Assembly: GCA_963801715.1 (NCBI GenBank)
Contig: CAWDGB010000014.1
Location: 520,793-584,792, forward strand
Reading direction: 5' to 3'
Source: CAVVJA01 sp963801715
GTDB taxonomy: Bacteria; Actinomycetota; Actinomycetes; Mycobacteriales; Jatrophihabitantaceae
Length of the DNA stretch: 64,000 nt
Of this stretch, positions 17,230 to 24,368 are shown in pieces. Position 1 is the first letter of the stretch. The number at the start of each line of letters is the position of its first letter. Under the pieces are notes generated by a model. It saw nothing but the letters and a program-made list of their open reading frames with translations, was not told the DNA's origin and ran no database searches. Position numbers and translations under genes: made by a program.

Positions 17230-18722
17230 GCCACGCGCGGGTGACGACGCGACCCGGCGCCTACGCCGACTCCGTCCGGTTGATGCAGGTCAGCCAGCTC
17301 ATCGGGTCGGCTGACGGCGTCGAGGCTGCGCTGGTCGCGATGGCTACCGACCTCAACCTGGACCTCGCCCGAGAGATGGGCTTCACCGTGTCGGACGCCA
17401 CGGCTGACGACTTGCTGATCGCCGTTCGGGCAACGGACGCAACGGCACTCGATGCCGCGGTCGAACTTGCGGAGCAGCGGCTGGCCGCCCGACCGCACCC
17501 TCGGGAGCCGGGCGGAGCGGACGGCGTGCCGGCCCGAACCGTTCGCAGTGTTGCCCGGCAGGTCGGACCGGCCCTCGCATTGATCTCCGTACCGGGACCA
17601 CATGCGTTCACCGAAGCCATGGATGCCCTCGACGCCGGGTGCGACGTGCTGGTGTTCTCCGACAACGTGCCGGTGGACCACGAGGTGCGCATGAAGGAGG
17701 TCGCTGCGCAACGAGGCCTATTGGTCATGGGGCCGGACTGCGGGACCGCCCTCGTAGGCGGGATCGGGCTGGGCTTCGCGAACGTCGTGCAGCCGGGCCC
17801 GGTCGGGTTGGTTGCGGCGTCCGGCACCGGAGCGCAACAACTGATGTGCCTGCTCGACGCTGCCGACATCGGAGTCAGCGCGGTGCTCGGGGTCGGCGGG
17901 CGGGACCTGTCGGCTGACATCGCCGGCCGCGGGACGATCGCGGCGCTCGACGCGCTGGACGCTGACCCGACGACGGAGCTGATCGTCGTGCTCTCCAAGC
18001 CACCGGATCCATCGGTGGCCGAACGGATTCGAGCCCGGGCTCGCACCGCCGCTACGCCTGTGCAATTCGCGTTGGTCGGGCCGGGCTATTCCGACCTGAC
18101 GGCCGCTGCCGAGGACGTCGTTCGCGCCCTCGGCTTCCAGACGCCCCGTTGGCCCGAGTGGCCCGGGCGGGTGCCGGCGCCGGCACGGGGGCCGGCGTCG
18201 GCACCGGGAGCCCTTCGCGGCCTGTTCTCCGGCGGCACGCTCTGCGTCGAGGCCATGGTGATCGCGTCGCAGCGACTGGGCCGCGTAGCGTCGAATATCC
18301 CCCTTCGCGGCGAACGACACGTCGATGCGACAACGCCGACGACCGGTCACGTGATGGTGGACTTCGGCGACGACGCGCTCACCCGCGGGCGGCCACATCC
18401 GATGATTGACCCGTCGCTGCGATTGTCCCGGCTGGCGAGTGAAGCTGCCGACCCAGCGGTGGGCGTCATCCTGCTCGACGTCGTGCTCGGTCACGCCGCG
18501 CACCATGATCCCGCCGCGGAAGTCGCCCCCGTGGTCGATTCGGCATTGGCGGCCCGACCGGAACTTACCGTCGTTGTGTCGCTCGTCGGCTCCCGTCGCG
18601 ATCCGCAGGACCTCAACCGGCAAGCGAGCATGTTGCACCGCGCCGGGGCTCATGTCTTCACGTCCAACGCGCGTGCCGCCCGCTTCGCCACCTCGATCGT
18701 CACCCTGGAGCCAGCTAGGTGA
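17226..18722 (+). CDS. fdrA: AllF/FdrA-type carbamoyltransferase subunit
   Basis: A 498-residue FdrA (AllF) homologue with succinyl-CoA-synthetase-alpha-like repeats. Visible features are LISVPGPHAFTEAMDALDAG, the CoA-ligase-like VMGPDCGTALVGGIGLGF, SGTGAQQLMCLLDAADIGVS and a second half with GLFSGGTLCVEAM. Historically called acyl-CoA synthetase FdrA, the E. coli protein is now linked to oxamate carbamoyltransferase in allantoin fermentation. Here no allantoin genes are nearby, so the carbamoyl donor may be another ureido compound. It overlaps both neighbours by four bases. Confidence 0.9.
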   Translation: MSHARVTTRPGAYADSVRLMQVSQLIGSADGVEAALVAMATDLNLDLAREMGFTVSDATADDLLIAVRATDATALDAAVELAEQRLAARPHPREPGGADGVPARTVRSVARQVGPALALISVPGPHAFTEAMDALDAGCDVLVFSDNVPVDHEVRMKEVAAQRGLLVMGPDCGTALVGGIGLGFANVVQPGPVGLVAASGTGAQQLMCLLDAADIGVSAVLGVGGRDLSADIAGRGTIAALDALDADPTTELIVVLSKPPDPSVAERIRARARTAATPVQFALVGPGYSDLTAAAEDVVRALGFQTPRWPEWPGRVPAPARGPASAPGALRGLFSGGTLCVEAMVIASQRLGRVASNIPLRGERHVDATTPTTGHVMVDFGDDALTRGRPHPMIDPSLRLSRLASEAADPAVGVILLDVVLGHAAHHDPAAEVAPVVDSALAARPELTVVVSLVGSRRDPQDLNRQASMLHRAGAHVFTSNARAARFATSIVTLEPAR

Positions 18723-20131
18723 CCGACCTGCTGCACCGAGATCCGCAGGTGATCGCAGCCGGTATCGAGTTGCTGGCTACCGCCGCTGAACACCAGGCCG
18801 TTCGGGTGAGTCGGGTGGATTGGCGCCCGCCGATGGCTGGCACCGAGGCGGATCTGGCCTCGGTCATGGCCGACAGCCGTCGGGTGGCCGGCAATGCCGA
18901 AGCCATGCGCCGAATGCTCGCCGTCCGGCCCCAGCTGGTCGATGTGGTCCCTGCTGCCGATGCGCTCGAACTCCGCTCCGGTGAGTTCCTGCACGCCGGC
19001 CCACCCATCGCCTGGGACCGAGCGTCCGGGCCACTACGCGGTGCCCTGCTCGGAGCGGCAGCCTTCGAGGCCCTGGTCGATCAACCGGACGAGGCGCAGA
19101 CGCTGTTCGCCTCGGGCCGGTTCGCTCTCGACTCGTGCCACCACCGACACGCCGTTGGGCCGATGGCGGGCGTATTGAGCCCCTCCATGTGGGTCTTCGT
19201 CGTCCAGGATCCGGCAACGGGCGCCCAGGCGTGCTGCTCGCTCAACGAAGGCCTCGGCCGCGTCTTGCGTTACGGCGCGTACTCACCCGATGTGCTGGAC
19301 CGGCTGCGCTGGATGGCCGACGTGCTGGGGCCCGTGCTCCAGACAGCGGTGCGCCGGTCCGGGCCGATCGATCTGGCCCCGATCCTGGCCCAGATGCTGC
19401 AGATGGGCGACGAGGCGCACAACCGCAATCGGGCCGGCACGCTGCTCCTGCTACGCCAGCTAGTTCCCGCGATGGTCGATTCCGGTCAACCGTCGGGTGT
19501 GGTGGCCGACGCGGTGCGCTTCATTGCCGGCAACGACCACTTCTTCCTCAACCTGGCGATGCCGGCGTGCAAGCTTGCGCTGGACGCCGCTCGAGACATC
19601 GACGGCGCGACGGTGGTCGTGGCGATGGCCCGCAACGGCACGGACTTCGGCATCCAGGTCAGTGGCACCCGCGACGCGTGGTTCACGGCACCGGCGCTGG
19701 TGCCCGAGGGGCTCTACCTGGGCAGCTACGGTCCCACCGACGCCAATCCCGATATCGGCGACTCGGCGATCACGGAGACAGCGGGACTCGGCGGGTTCGC
19801 GATGGCCGCCGCTCCCGCGATTGTGCGCTTTGTCGGCGGAACGGTCGCCGACGCGATGGCGACGACGAGGCGCATGTACGAAATCACCTTGGCTGAGCAC
19901 CCGGTGTTGACGATCCCCGGGCTGGACTTCCGCGGATGCCCGTGCGGGATCGACGTGACCAGTGTCGTGCGGACGGCCATCCTCCCGCAGATCAACACCG
20001 GAATCGCCGGCCGGGTTGCCGGAACTGGCCAGGTCGGGGCCGGCCTCGTCACGCCGCCCGCCATGGTCTTTCCGGCTGCACTCGGCCAGCTGGCCGAGCG
20101 GGCGCGGGCATCGGGCAGTATGGCCGGATGA
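18719..20131 (+). CDS. AllG-like DUF1116 protein (YlbE family)
   Basis: A 470-residue DUF1116 protein, the usual partner of FdrA. Family features include LQMGDEAHNRNRAGTLLLLR, FIAGNDHFFLNLAMPACK, VVAMARNGTDFGIQVSG and the C-terminal GLDFRGCPCGIDVTSV. It starts with a GTG inside the allF stop (GTGA) and ends over the Nudix start (ATGA). With AllF and AllH it should form the carbamoyltransferase. The electrophile acceptor is presumably phosphate, yielding carbamoyl phosphate, by analogy to E. coli. Confidence 0.88.
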   Translation: MTDLLHRDPQVIAAGIELLATAAEHQAVRVSRVDWRPPMAGTEADLASVMADSRRVAGNAEAMRRMLAVRPQLVDVVPAADALELRSGEFLHAGPPIAWDRASGPLRGALLGAAAFEALVDQPDEAQTLFASGRFALDSCHHRHAVGPMAGVLSPSMWVFVVQDPATGAQACCSLNEGLGRVLRYGAYSPDVLDRLRWMADVLGPVLQTAVRRSGPIDLAPILAQMLQMGDEAHNRNRAGTLLLLRQLVPAMVDSGQPSGVVADAVRFIAGNDHFFLNLAMPACKLALDAARDIDGATVVVAMARNGTDFGIQVSGTRDAWFTAPALVPEGLYLGSYGPTDANPDIGDSAITETAGLGGFAMAAAPAIVRFVGGTVADAMATTRRMYEITLAEHPVLTIPGLDFRGCPCGIDVTSVVRTAILPQINTGIAGRVAGTGQVGAGLVTPPAMVFPAALGQLAERARASGSMAG

Positions 20132-20670
20132 CCGACATCCGTCGCCGGGCCAGCCGGGTGGCGTTCGAGAACCAGTGGTTGCGGCTGCGCGTCGACGACA
20201 TCGAATACGCGGACGGCACGCCGGGCGTCTACTCGGTCATCGAGAAGACCGACTTCACGGTGGTGCTGCCCTTTCAACACGGCGGCTTCTGGCTCGTCGA
20301 GCAGTACCGGTATCCCGTATCGCGGCGGGCCTGGGAGTTCCCGCAAGGTGCCTGGCGGCACGGCGAGGGGGGCACCGCTGCGGAGCTGGCCGCGACCGAA
20401 CTGCGCGAGGAGACCGGCTTCGCGGCGAGCGGGTGGCGGCATCTCGGCCGGCTCTATGCCGCCTACGGATACAGCAACCAGGCGTTCGACGTCTTTCTGG
20501 CGACCGGTCTCTCACCCGGAAGCCCGCAACGAGAGCACTCCGAGCAGGACATGGTTCATCAGTGGTTTCCCGAGGCAACGGTGCGCGCCATGATCACCGA
20601 CGGTCGGCTCGTCGACGCGCACAGCGTGGCCGCGCTGAGCTTGTACGACAACTCAGTCGACGGGCGGTGA
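20128..20670 (+). CDS. Nudix hydrolase (ADP-sugar pyrophosphatase-like)
   Basis: A 180-residue Nudix protein. The fold is recognised from VLPFQHGGFWLVEQYRYPV, WEFPQGAWRHGEGG and ATELREETGFAASGW. The Nudix box is slightly degenerate: the Arg that normally precedes ELxEETG is Thr, while EExG is intact. Such proteins usually hydrolyse ADP-ribose or other nucleoside diphosphate derivatives. The ATGA overlap with the AllG-like gene puts it in the same operon, but its pathway link is unclear. Confidence 0.85.
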   Translation: MTDIRRRASRVAFENQWLRLRVDDIEYADGTPGVYSVIEKTDFTVVLPFQHGGFWLVEQYRYPVSRRAWEFPQGAWRHGEGGTAAELAATELREETGFAASGWRHLGRLYAAYGYSNQAFDVFLATGLSPGSPQREHSEQDMVHQWFPEATVRAMITDGRLVDAHSVAALSLYDNSVDGR

Positions 20671-20690
20671 GTCCGCTCGGCTAACGATCG

Positions 20691-20876
20691 TTACCTATCC
20701 GGCCAGGCGTGAACAGCGTGGTTGCGCAGGTCGGTGCGCCGCAGCCGCATGATCGAACCGGCAACCGGTAACGGGCGCGAATCCGGGCCCGGTAACGACC
20801 GCCGCAGCGCGATGGAGATGGCGAGCCACAGCAGGGCCAGCAATGTCAGAGCCAGCAGGTCGTTGAGATCGATCAC
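20691..20876 (-). CDS. Small single-TM protein, unknown
   Basis: A 61-residue reading frame from a GTG at 20876 that follows a strong GGAGGTGG site. The N-terminus VIDLNDLLALTLLALLWLAI is one clear membrane helix, followed by a basic, proline-containing cytoplasmic or external tail. Third codon positions are GC-rich, as in real genes here. No family was recognised. It is convergent with the Nudix gene, ending 20 bp from that stop. Confidence 0.45.
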   Translation of the reverse strand: MIDLNDLLALTLLALLWLAISIALRRSLPGPDSRPLPVAGSIMRLRRTDLRNHAVHAWPDR

Positions 20877-21143
20877 GAGCGTCCACCTCCTCACCTACTC
20901 AACCTCGCTCCGGCGCGGAATGCGACGGATCCACACGGGTCCCTCACGGGCCCACGTTGTCGAGCTGCGTCGTCGAACCGTCCCGTCAGGTCAGAGACTT
21001 TGAGGTGACGCCGAGCGGCCCGGTCGGGATGGACCGCGCATCGGCAGGAGCGCGCCCACCCGCGGCACAGCGGACCTTCCAGTTCTGCCTCGCCCGAGCT
21101 AGCGTCGCCCCTGTGATCCATCCATACCGTCACGAAAGGGGTA
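20877..21143. promoter_or_regulatory. Intergenic region before DUF4386 gene
   Basis: This 267-bp gap lies between the leftward small membrane gene and the rightward DUF4386 gene and must hold promoters for both. No gene, riboswitch or strong palindrome was recognised. A GAAAGGGG ribosome-binding site ends at 21141. Confidence 0.4.
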
Positions 21144-21146
21144 ATG

Positions 21147-21872
21147 ATGCATGCTCTTCAGAAGCCCGGACGTATCGCGGGGCTTTGGTTCATCGGCACC
21201 TTCGTCTTCTCGATCCCTGCGGTTTTTCTGTACGACCCCGTGCTGAATGACACCAACTACATCTTCGGTGGGGGTCTTGACGCACGGATTTCTCTGGGCG
21301 CGTTGTTGGAGATCTTCTTGGCAATCTCCAACATTGCTACCGCCGTCGTCTTCTTTCCGGTCCTGAAACGGGTCAATGAGGCTGTGGCGCTGGGCTATGT
21401 CGCCTCGCGCATCATCGAGTCGGCGATCATCGTCACAGGCCTCATGAGCCTGATGACCGTCGTGACCCTGCGGGACGACTTCACCGGAGCGGGCGCCGAC
21501 TCCGCGTCGCTCAACGTCGCCGGACACACGCTGGTCGCCTTGCACGACTGGACGTTCCTCCTCGGTCCGCAATTCTGTGCCGGCTTTGGGAACGGAGTTC
21601 TCCTCGGCTACCTGATGTACAAATCCGGACTCGTGCCACGCCCGATGGCGCTGCTCGGGTTGATCGGCGGGCCGCTGGCATTCATCGGCGGGGTGTTCGT
21701 TCTGTTCGGGGCGATCGAGGACCCAAGCGGGGCCTTGTTCGCCTTCACAATCATCGAGATCGCATGGGAGGCCTCGCTCGCGATCTACCTCACCGTCAAG
21801 GGATATAGACCGTCACCGCTCCTCGCCGAGACAAGCCCCGCGGACTCCAGTTGGGCCCGGTCAAACTCCTGA
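21147..21872 (+). CDS. DUF4386 family integral membrane protein
   Basis: A 241-residue multi-pass membrane protein of the DUF4386 family. It has about six hydrophobic segments and conserved stretches IAGLWFIGTFVFSIPAVFLY, ASRIIESAIIVTGLMSL and GFGNGVLLGYLMYKSGLVP. Function is unknown for the family. The second of two adjacent ATGs (21147) is preferred for its spacing to GGGG at 21138-21141. It is an isolated rightward gene. Confidence 0.82.
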   Translation: MHALQKPGRIAGLWFIGTFVFSIPAVFLYDPVLNDTNYIFGGGLDARISLGALLEIFLAISNIATAVVFFPVLKRVNEAVALGYVASRIIESAIIVTGLMSLMTVVTLRDDFTGAGADSASLNVAGHTLVALHDWTFLLGPQFCAGFGNGVLLGYLMYKSGLVPRPMALLGLIGGPLAFIGGVFVLFGAIEDPSGALFAFTIIEIAWEASLAIYLTVKGYRPSPLLAETSPADSSWARSNS

Positions 21873-21878
21873 CCCTGA

Positions 21879-22016
21879 GGGACGCGCACGTTCATCGACT
21901 TCGCCGGTACCCGGCACCCCGACATTGAACCCAGCGCCGAGTCGATGGTGTCCCATCCCCAGGTCGCGATCGACGCGATCTTGGCAGCCGTCGCTGCTGT
22001 GGCCGTCACAGCTTAA
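21879..22016 (+). other. Orphan reading-frame fragment without a start
   Basis: In the 190-bp gap after the DUF4386 gene, 45 codons stay open in frame, include FIDFAGTRHPDIEPSAESMV and end in TAA at 22014-22016. Codon usage looks coding, but there is no start codon or ribosome-binding site and a stop lies just upstream. It may be the tail of a deleted gene. No family was recognised. Confidence 0.2.
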
Positions 22017-22062
22017 GGCGCTCACCGAGCGCTCGGCCCCGGCGACCGACAGCAGTGAAAAG

Positions 22063-22935
22063 TCAGACGCCGGCCGCAGAGATGATGGCGTCGGTGAGGA
22101 ATCCGGCGAGGAGCCCGATCAACAACCCGTAGGCCAGCAGCGTCGGCTGCTTGGCCCGGCTGGCCACGCCGAGCAGCTGGCAGATGACGTAGAGGATCGA
22201 TCCCGCGGCCAGGGTCAGGAACGCCACGCTGACCGCCTCGCTGGTGAACCCGTGACCCACCGCCGTACCGACGAAGGTGGGGCCGCCGCCGATGACCCCC
22301 AAGGTGAGCAGGAAGGCCCAGCTCGGTCGATAGGGGGAACCATCCGGGTCGCGCTCCGCGGCGAGCGGCGCGACGATCCCGAAGCCCTCGGTGGCGTTGT
22401 GCAGGGCGAAGCCGATGACAAGTACTGCGGCCAGCGCGATGTCGTTCCGCGCCGCCGACTGGCCGATTGCGAGCCCCTCGGCGAAGTTGTGCAAGCCGAT
22501 GCCGATGGCGATCAGCAACGCTAGCCGGCGCGCGGGCGACCAGGCGGCAATGCCGGTGTTGCGCGGTGGCACCTCCTCAACCGACATGGCGCCGGGACCG
22601 CCCCGGCCGGACGGCCGCGAGACCCGGTGCAGGTAGCTCTCGTACCAGACCATCGACAGCAGGCCGATGGACAGCCCGCCGGCGAACAGGGCGCCATAGC
22701 CGAATGCCGGCCCGAATCCCCCGGTGCCCTCATGGATCCCGGCCAGCGCCGAATCGATCGGCTCCCACGCCCCCACGAGAATGTCCCAGAACAGGAAGAG
22801 GAGCACCCCGATCGCGATCGCATTGAGGAAGTGGCGCAGCGAAGGACTCAGGTTCCGCAACCGCCCGACCGGCAGTCCGATCAGAATCGTGCTTCCAGCG
22901 ATCAACCCGAGCAGTAATGTCGGCCCGATGCCCAC
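22063..22935 (-). CDS. ZIP-family divalent metal transporter
   Basis: A 290-residue ZIP transporter with eight predicted helices. The metal-site motifs are in helices IV and V: IGIGLHNFAEGLAIGQSA and VIGFALHNATEGFGIVAP, the HNxxEG pair typical of the family. It should import Fe, Zn or Mn into the cytoplasm. An IdeR/DtxR-like box lies 23-41 bp upstream of the ATG, which suggests repression under metal-replete conditions and favours iron or manganese as substrate. Confidence 0.92.
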   Translation of the reverse strand: MGIGPTLLLGLIAGSTILIGLPVGRLRNLSPSLRHFLNAIAIGVLLFLFWDILVGAWEPIDSALAGIHEGTGGFGPAFGYGALFAGGLSIGLLSMVWYESYLHRVSRPSGRGGPGAMSVEEVPPRNTGIAAWSPARRLALLIAIGIGLHNFAEGLAIGQSAARNDIALAAVLVIGFALHNATEGFGIVAPLAAERDPDGSPYRPSWAFLLTLGVIGGGPTFVGTAVGHGFTSEAVSVAFLTLAAGSILYVICQLLGVASRAKQPTLLAYGLLIGLLAGFLTDAIISAAGV

Positions 22936-22957
22936 CGCGTCTCCTCCCCGTCGAAGG

Positions 22958-22976
22958 TGAGGTTAGCTTTGCCTAA
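22958..22976 (-). promoter_or_regulatory. IdeR/DtxR-like operator upstream of ZIP gene
   Basis: On the minus strand the site reads TTAGGCAAAGCTAACCTCA. It matches the DtxR/IdeR consensus TTAGGTTAGCCTAACCTAA at 14 of 19 positions, including the outer TTAGG and the TAACCT half. It sits just upstream of the ZIP start and overlaps the end of the mocA-like gene by a few bases, where an operator would control the transporter. Confidence 0.6.
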
Positions 22977-23554
22977 GTCGGGCCGTCGGCGCAAGTCTCG
23001 ACGCGGGAGTAATCGTGTCGCCACATCGCCAGATCCGCAGCGGTGTCCAGGTCGAACGGATCACCGGGGCACTCGACCTCTCGCACAAGTTCCGGATGCG
23101 CCGCGAAGAACGGCCGGGCACCGCGGTCACCTTCCGCGCGCTCGGCGACCTCATCCCACCAGGAGCGATCCACGGCGACCGGGTGACCGCGACGGCCGCG
23201 GTACGTAGCGACCACGACGGGAGAATCGGCGGCAAGCACCGCGCGTACCGCAGGGGCGCCGATGCCCGGCGTATCGACGAGGAGGATCACGGCGCGCAGT
23301 CCGGTGGCGGTCGCTAGGGCCAACCGTAGGGAGGACCCCATTCCACGCTCCGGTTCCGGATTGACCACCACCCGAGCGTCCGGACACCGCACCCCGTCGC
23401 GAACGACAGTCACGACTTCGTCGCAACCGCCGGCTCGCAACACCCGAACGGCCCGGTCGATGAGCCGCTCGCCGCCGACGTACAGATCCGCCTTGGGCTG
23501 CCCCATTCGGCGACCCGCACCGGCCGCCAGGACCAGGCCGCTGACGTCGGTCAT
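22973..23554 (-). CDS. MocA-like nucleotidyltransferase
   Basis: A 193-residue NTP-transferase. The N-terminal nucleotide-binding signature is GLVLAAGAGRRMGQPKADL, followed by NPEPERGMGSSLRLAL and the metal-site region ILLVDTPGIG. This matches the MocA/MobA-like group. MocA adds CMP to molybdopterin to make the cytosine dinucleotide cofactor used by CoxL-type enzymes, and such an enzyme is encoded in this window. The ATG at 23554 overlaps the SMR stop. Other nucleotidyltransferase roles are possible. Confidence 0.8.
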   Translation of the reverse strand: MTDVSGLVLAAGAGRRMGQPKADLYVGGERLIDRAVRVLRAGGCDEVVTVVRDGVRCPDARVVVNPEPERGMGSSLRLALATATGLRAVILLVDTPGIGAPAVRAVLAADSPVVVATYRGRRGHPVAVDRSWWDEVAERAEGDRGARPFFAAHPELVREVECPGDPFDLDTAADLAMWRHDYSRVETCADGPT

Positions 23555-23889
23555 CCGGGTTGAGCCGAACCAGACGCCGTGAGCACGGCAACCCCACCGA
23601 CGATGAGCACCAGGCCGACGATGCCGAGCGTGTTGATCTTCTCGCCGAAGAGGATGACACCGAAGATGGCTACCGCCGCCGTGCCGACAGCCGACCACAC
23701 CGCGTAACTCACTCCCACGCTGATGTGCTTGAGCGCCGGGATCAGCATCAGGAACGACACCGTGTAACCGACGATCACCACCGTCAGTGGCAGTGGGCGA
23801 ATGCCGTTCGACAGCTCACGTAGCTCCAACGTCGCGACGACTTCGGATCCGATCGCGATCGCGAGGTAGAGCCAGGCCAGCGACATCAT
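23551..23889 (-). CDS. SMR-family small multidrug/cation exporter
   Basis: A 112-residue four-helix SMR protein. The essential membrane glutamate is in helix 1 (LYLAIAIGSEVVATLELREL); the conserved SYAVWSAVGTAAVAIFGVILF is in helix 3. Helix 4 is GIVGLVLIVGGVAVL. It resembles the Qac/EmrE type more than guanidinium exporters, but that is only by eye. It overlaps the ribH stop and the mocA-like start, an unusual position inside a riboflavin operon. Confidence 0.85.
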   Translation of the reverse strand: MMSLAWLYLAIAIGSEVVATLELRELSNGIRPLPLTVVIVGYTVSFLMLIPALKHISVGVSYAVWSAVGTAAVAIFGVILFGEKINTLGIVGLVLIVGGVAVLTASGSAQPG

Positions 23890-24368
23890 GATCGCCAGAA
23901 CGGGCGCAGCGCTACGGCGGTCTCCAACGCGGCCACCGCCGCCTCGTATCCTTTGTCCTCCTTGGAGCCGGGCAAACCGGCCCGATCCATGGCCTGGGCA
24001 TCGTCGTCGCAGGTCAGCACCCCGAACCCGATCGGCACTCCGGTGCGCTCGGCGACCGCCGTAAGTCCGCCCGTGGTGGCGGTGCAGACGTAGTCGAAAT
24101 GCGGCGTGCCCCCGCGGATGACCACGCCCAGCGCGATCAGCGCGTCGAACCGATGATTGGCGAGGCGCGCGGCGGCTACCGGAAGCTCGAAGCAGCCGGG
24201 TACCCGCACTTCGGTGACATCCGTGACCTTCGAGTCACCGAGTGCCCGGCGGGCACCGGCGAGCAGACCACCCATAACCGCGCTGTGCCACCGGGCCGCA
24301 ACGATCGCGACCCGCAATCCCGCCGCGCCGATGACGGGCTCCGCCGGCGGCGCACCCTCCCCGCTCAC
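23886..24368 (-). CDS. ribH: 6,7-dimethyl-8-ribityllumazine synthase
   Basis: RibH condenses 3,4-dihydroxy-2-butanone 4-phosphate with the ribityl-pyrimidine to form lumazine, the riboflavin precursor. The 160-residue product has AIVAARWHSAVMGGLLAGA, VPGCFELPVAAARLA, ALGVVIRGGTPHFDYVC and GFGVLTCDDDAQAMDRAG, all family motifs with the catalytic His in PHFDYV. The GTG start is overlapped with the ribBA stop. It is the last rib gene of the cluster. Confidence 0.96.
   Translation of the reverse strand: MSGEGAPPAEPVIGAAGLRVAIVAARWHSAVMGGLLAGARRALGDSKVTDVTEVRVPGCFELPVAAARLANHRFDALIALGVVIRGGTPHFDYVCTATTGGLTAVAERTGVPIGFGVLTCDDDAQAMDRAGLPGSKEDKGYEAAVAALETAVALRPFWRS

Noticed and set aside
21785..22009. 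Leftward 74-codon frame overlapping the DUF4386 end
   Set aside because: It overlaps a recognised gene and has no ribosome-binding site or family.
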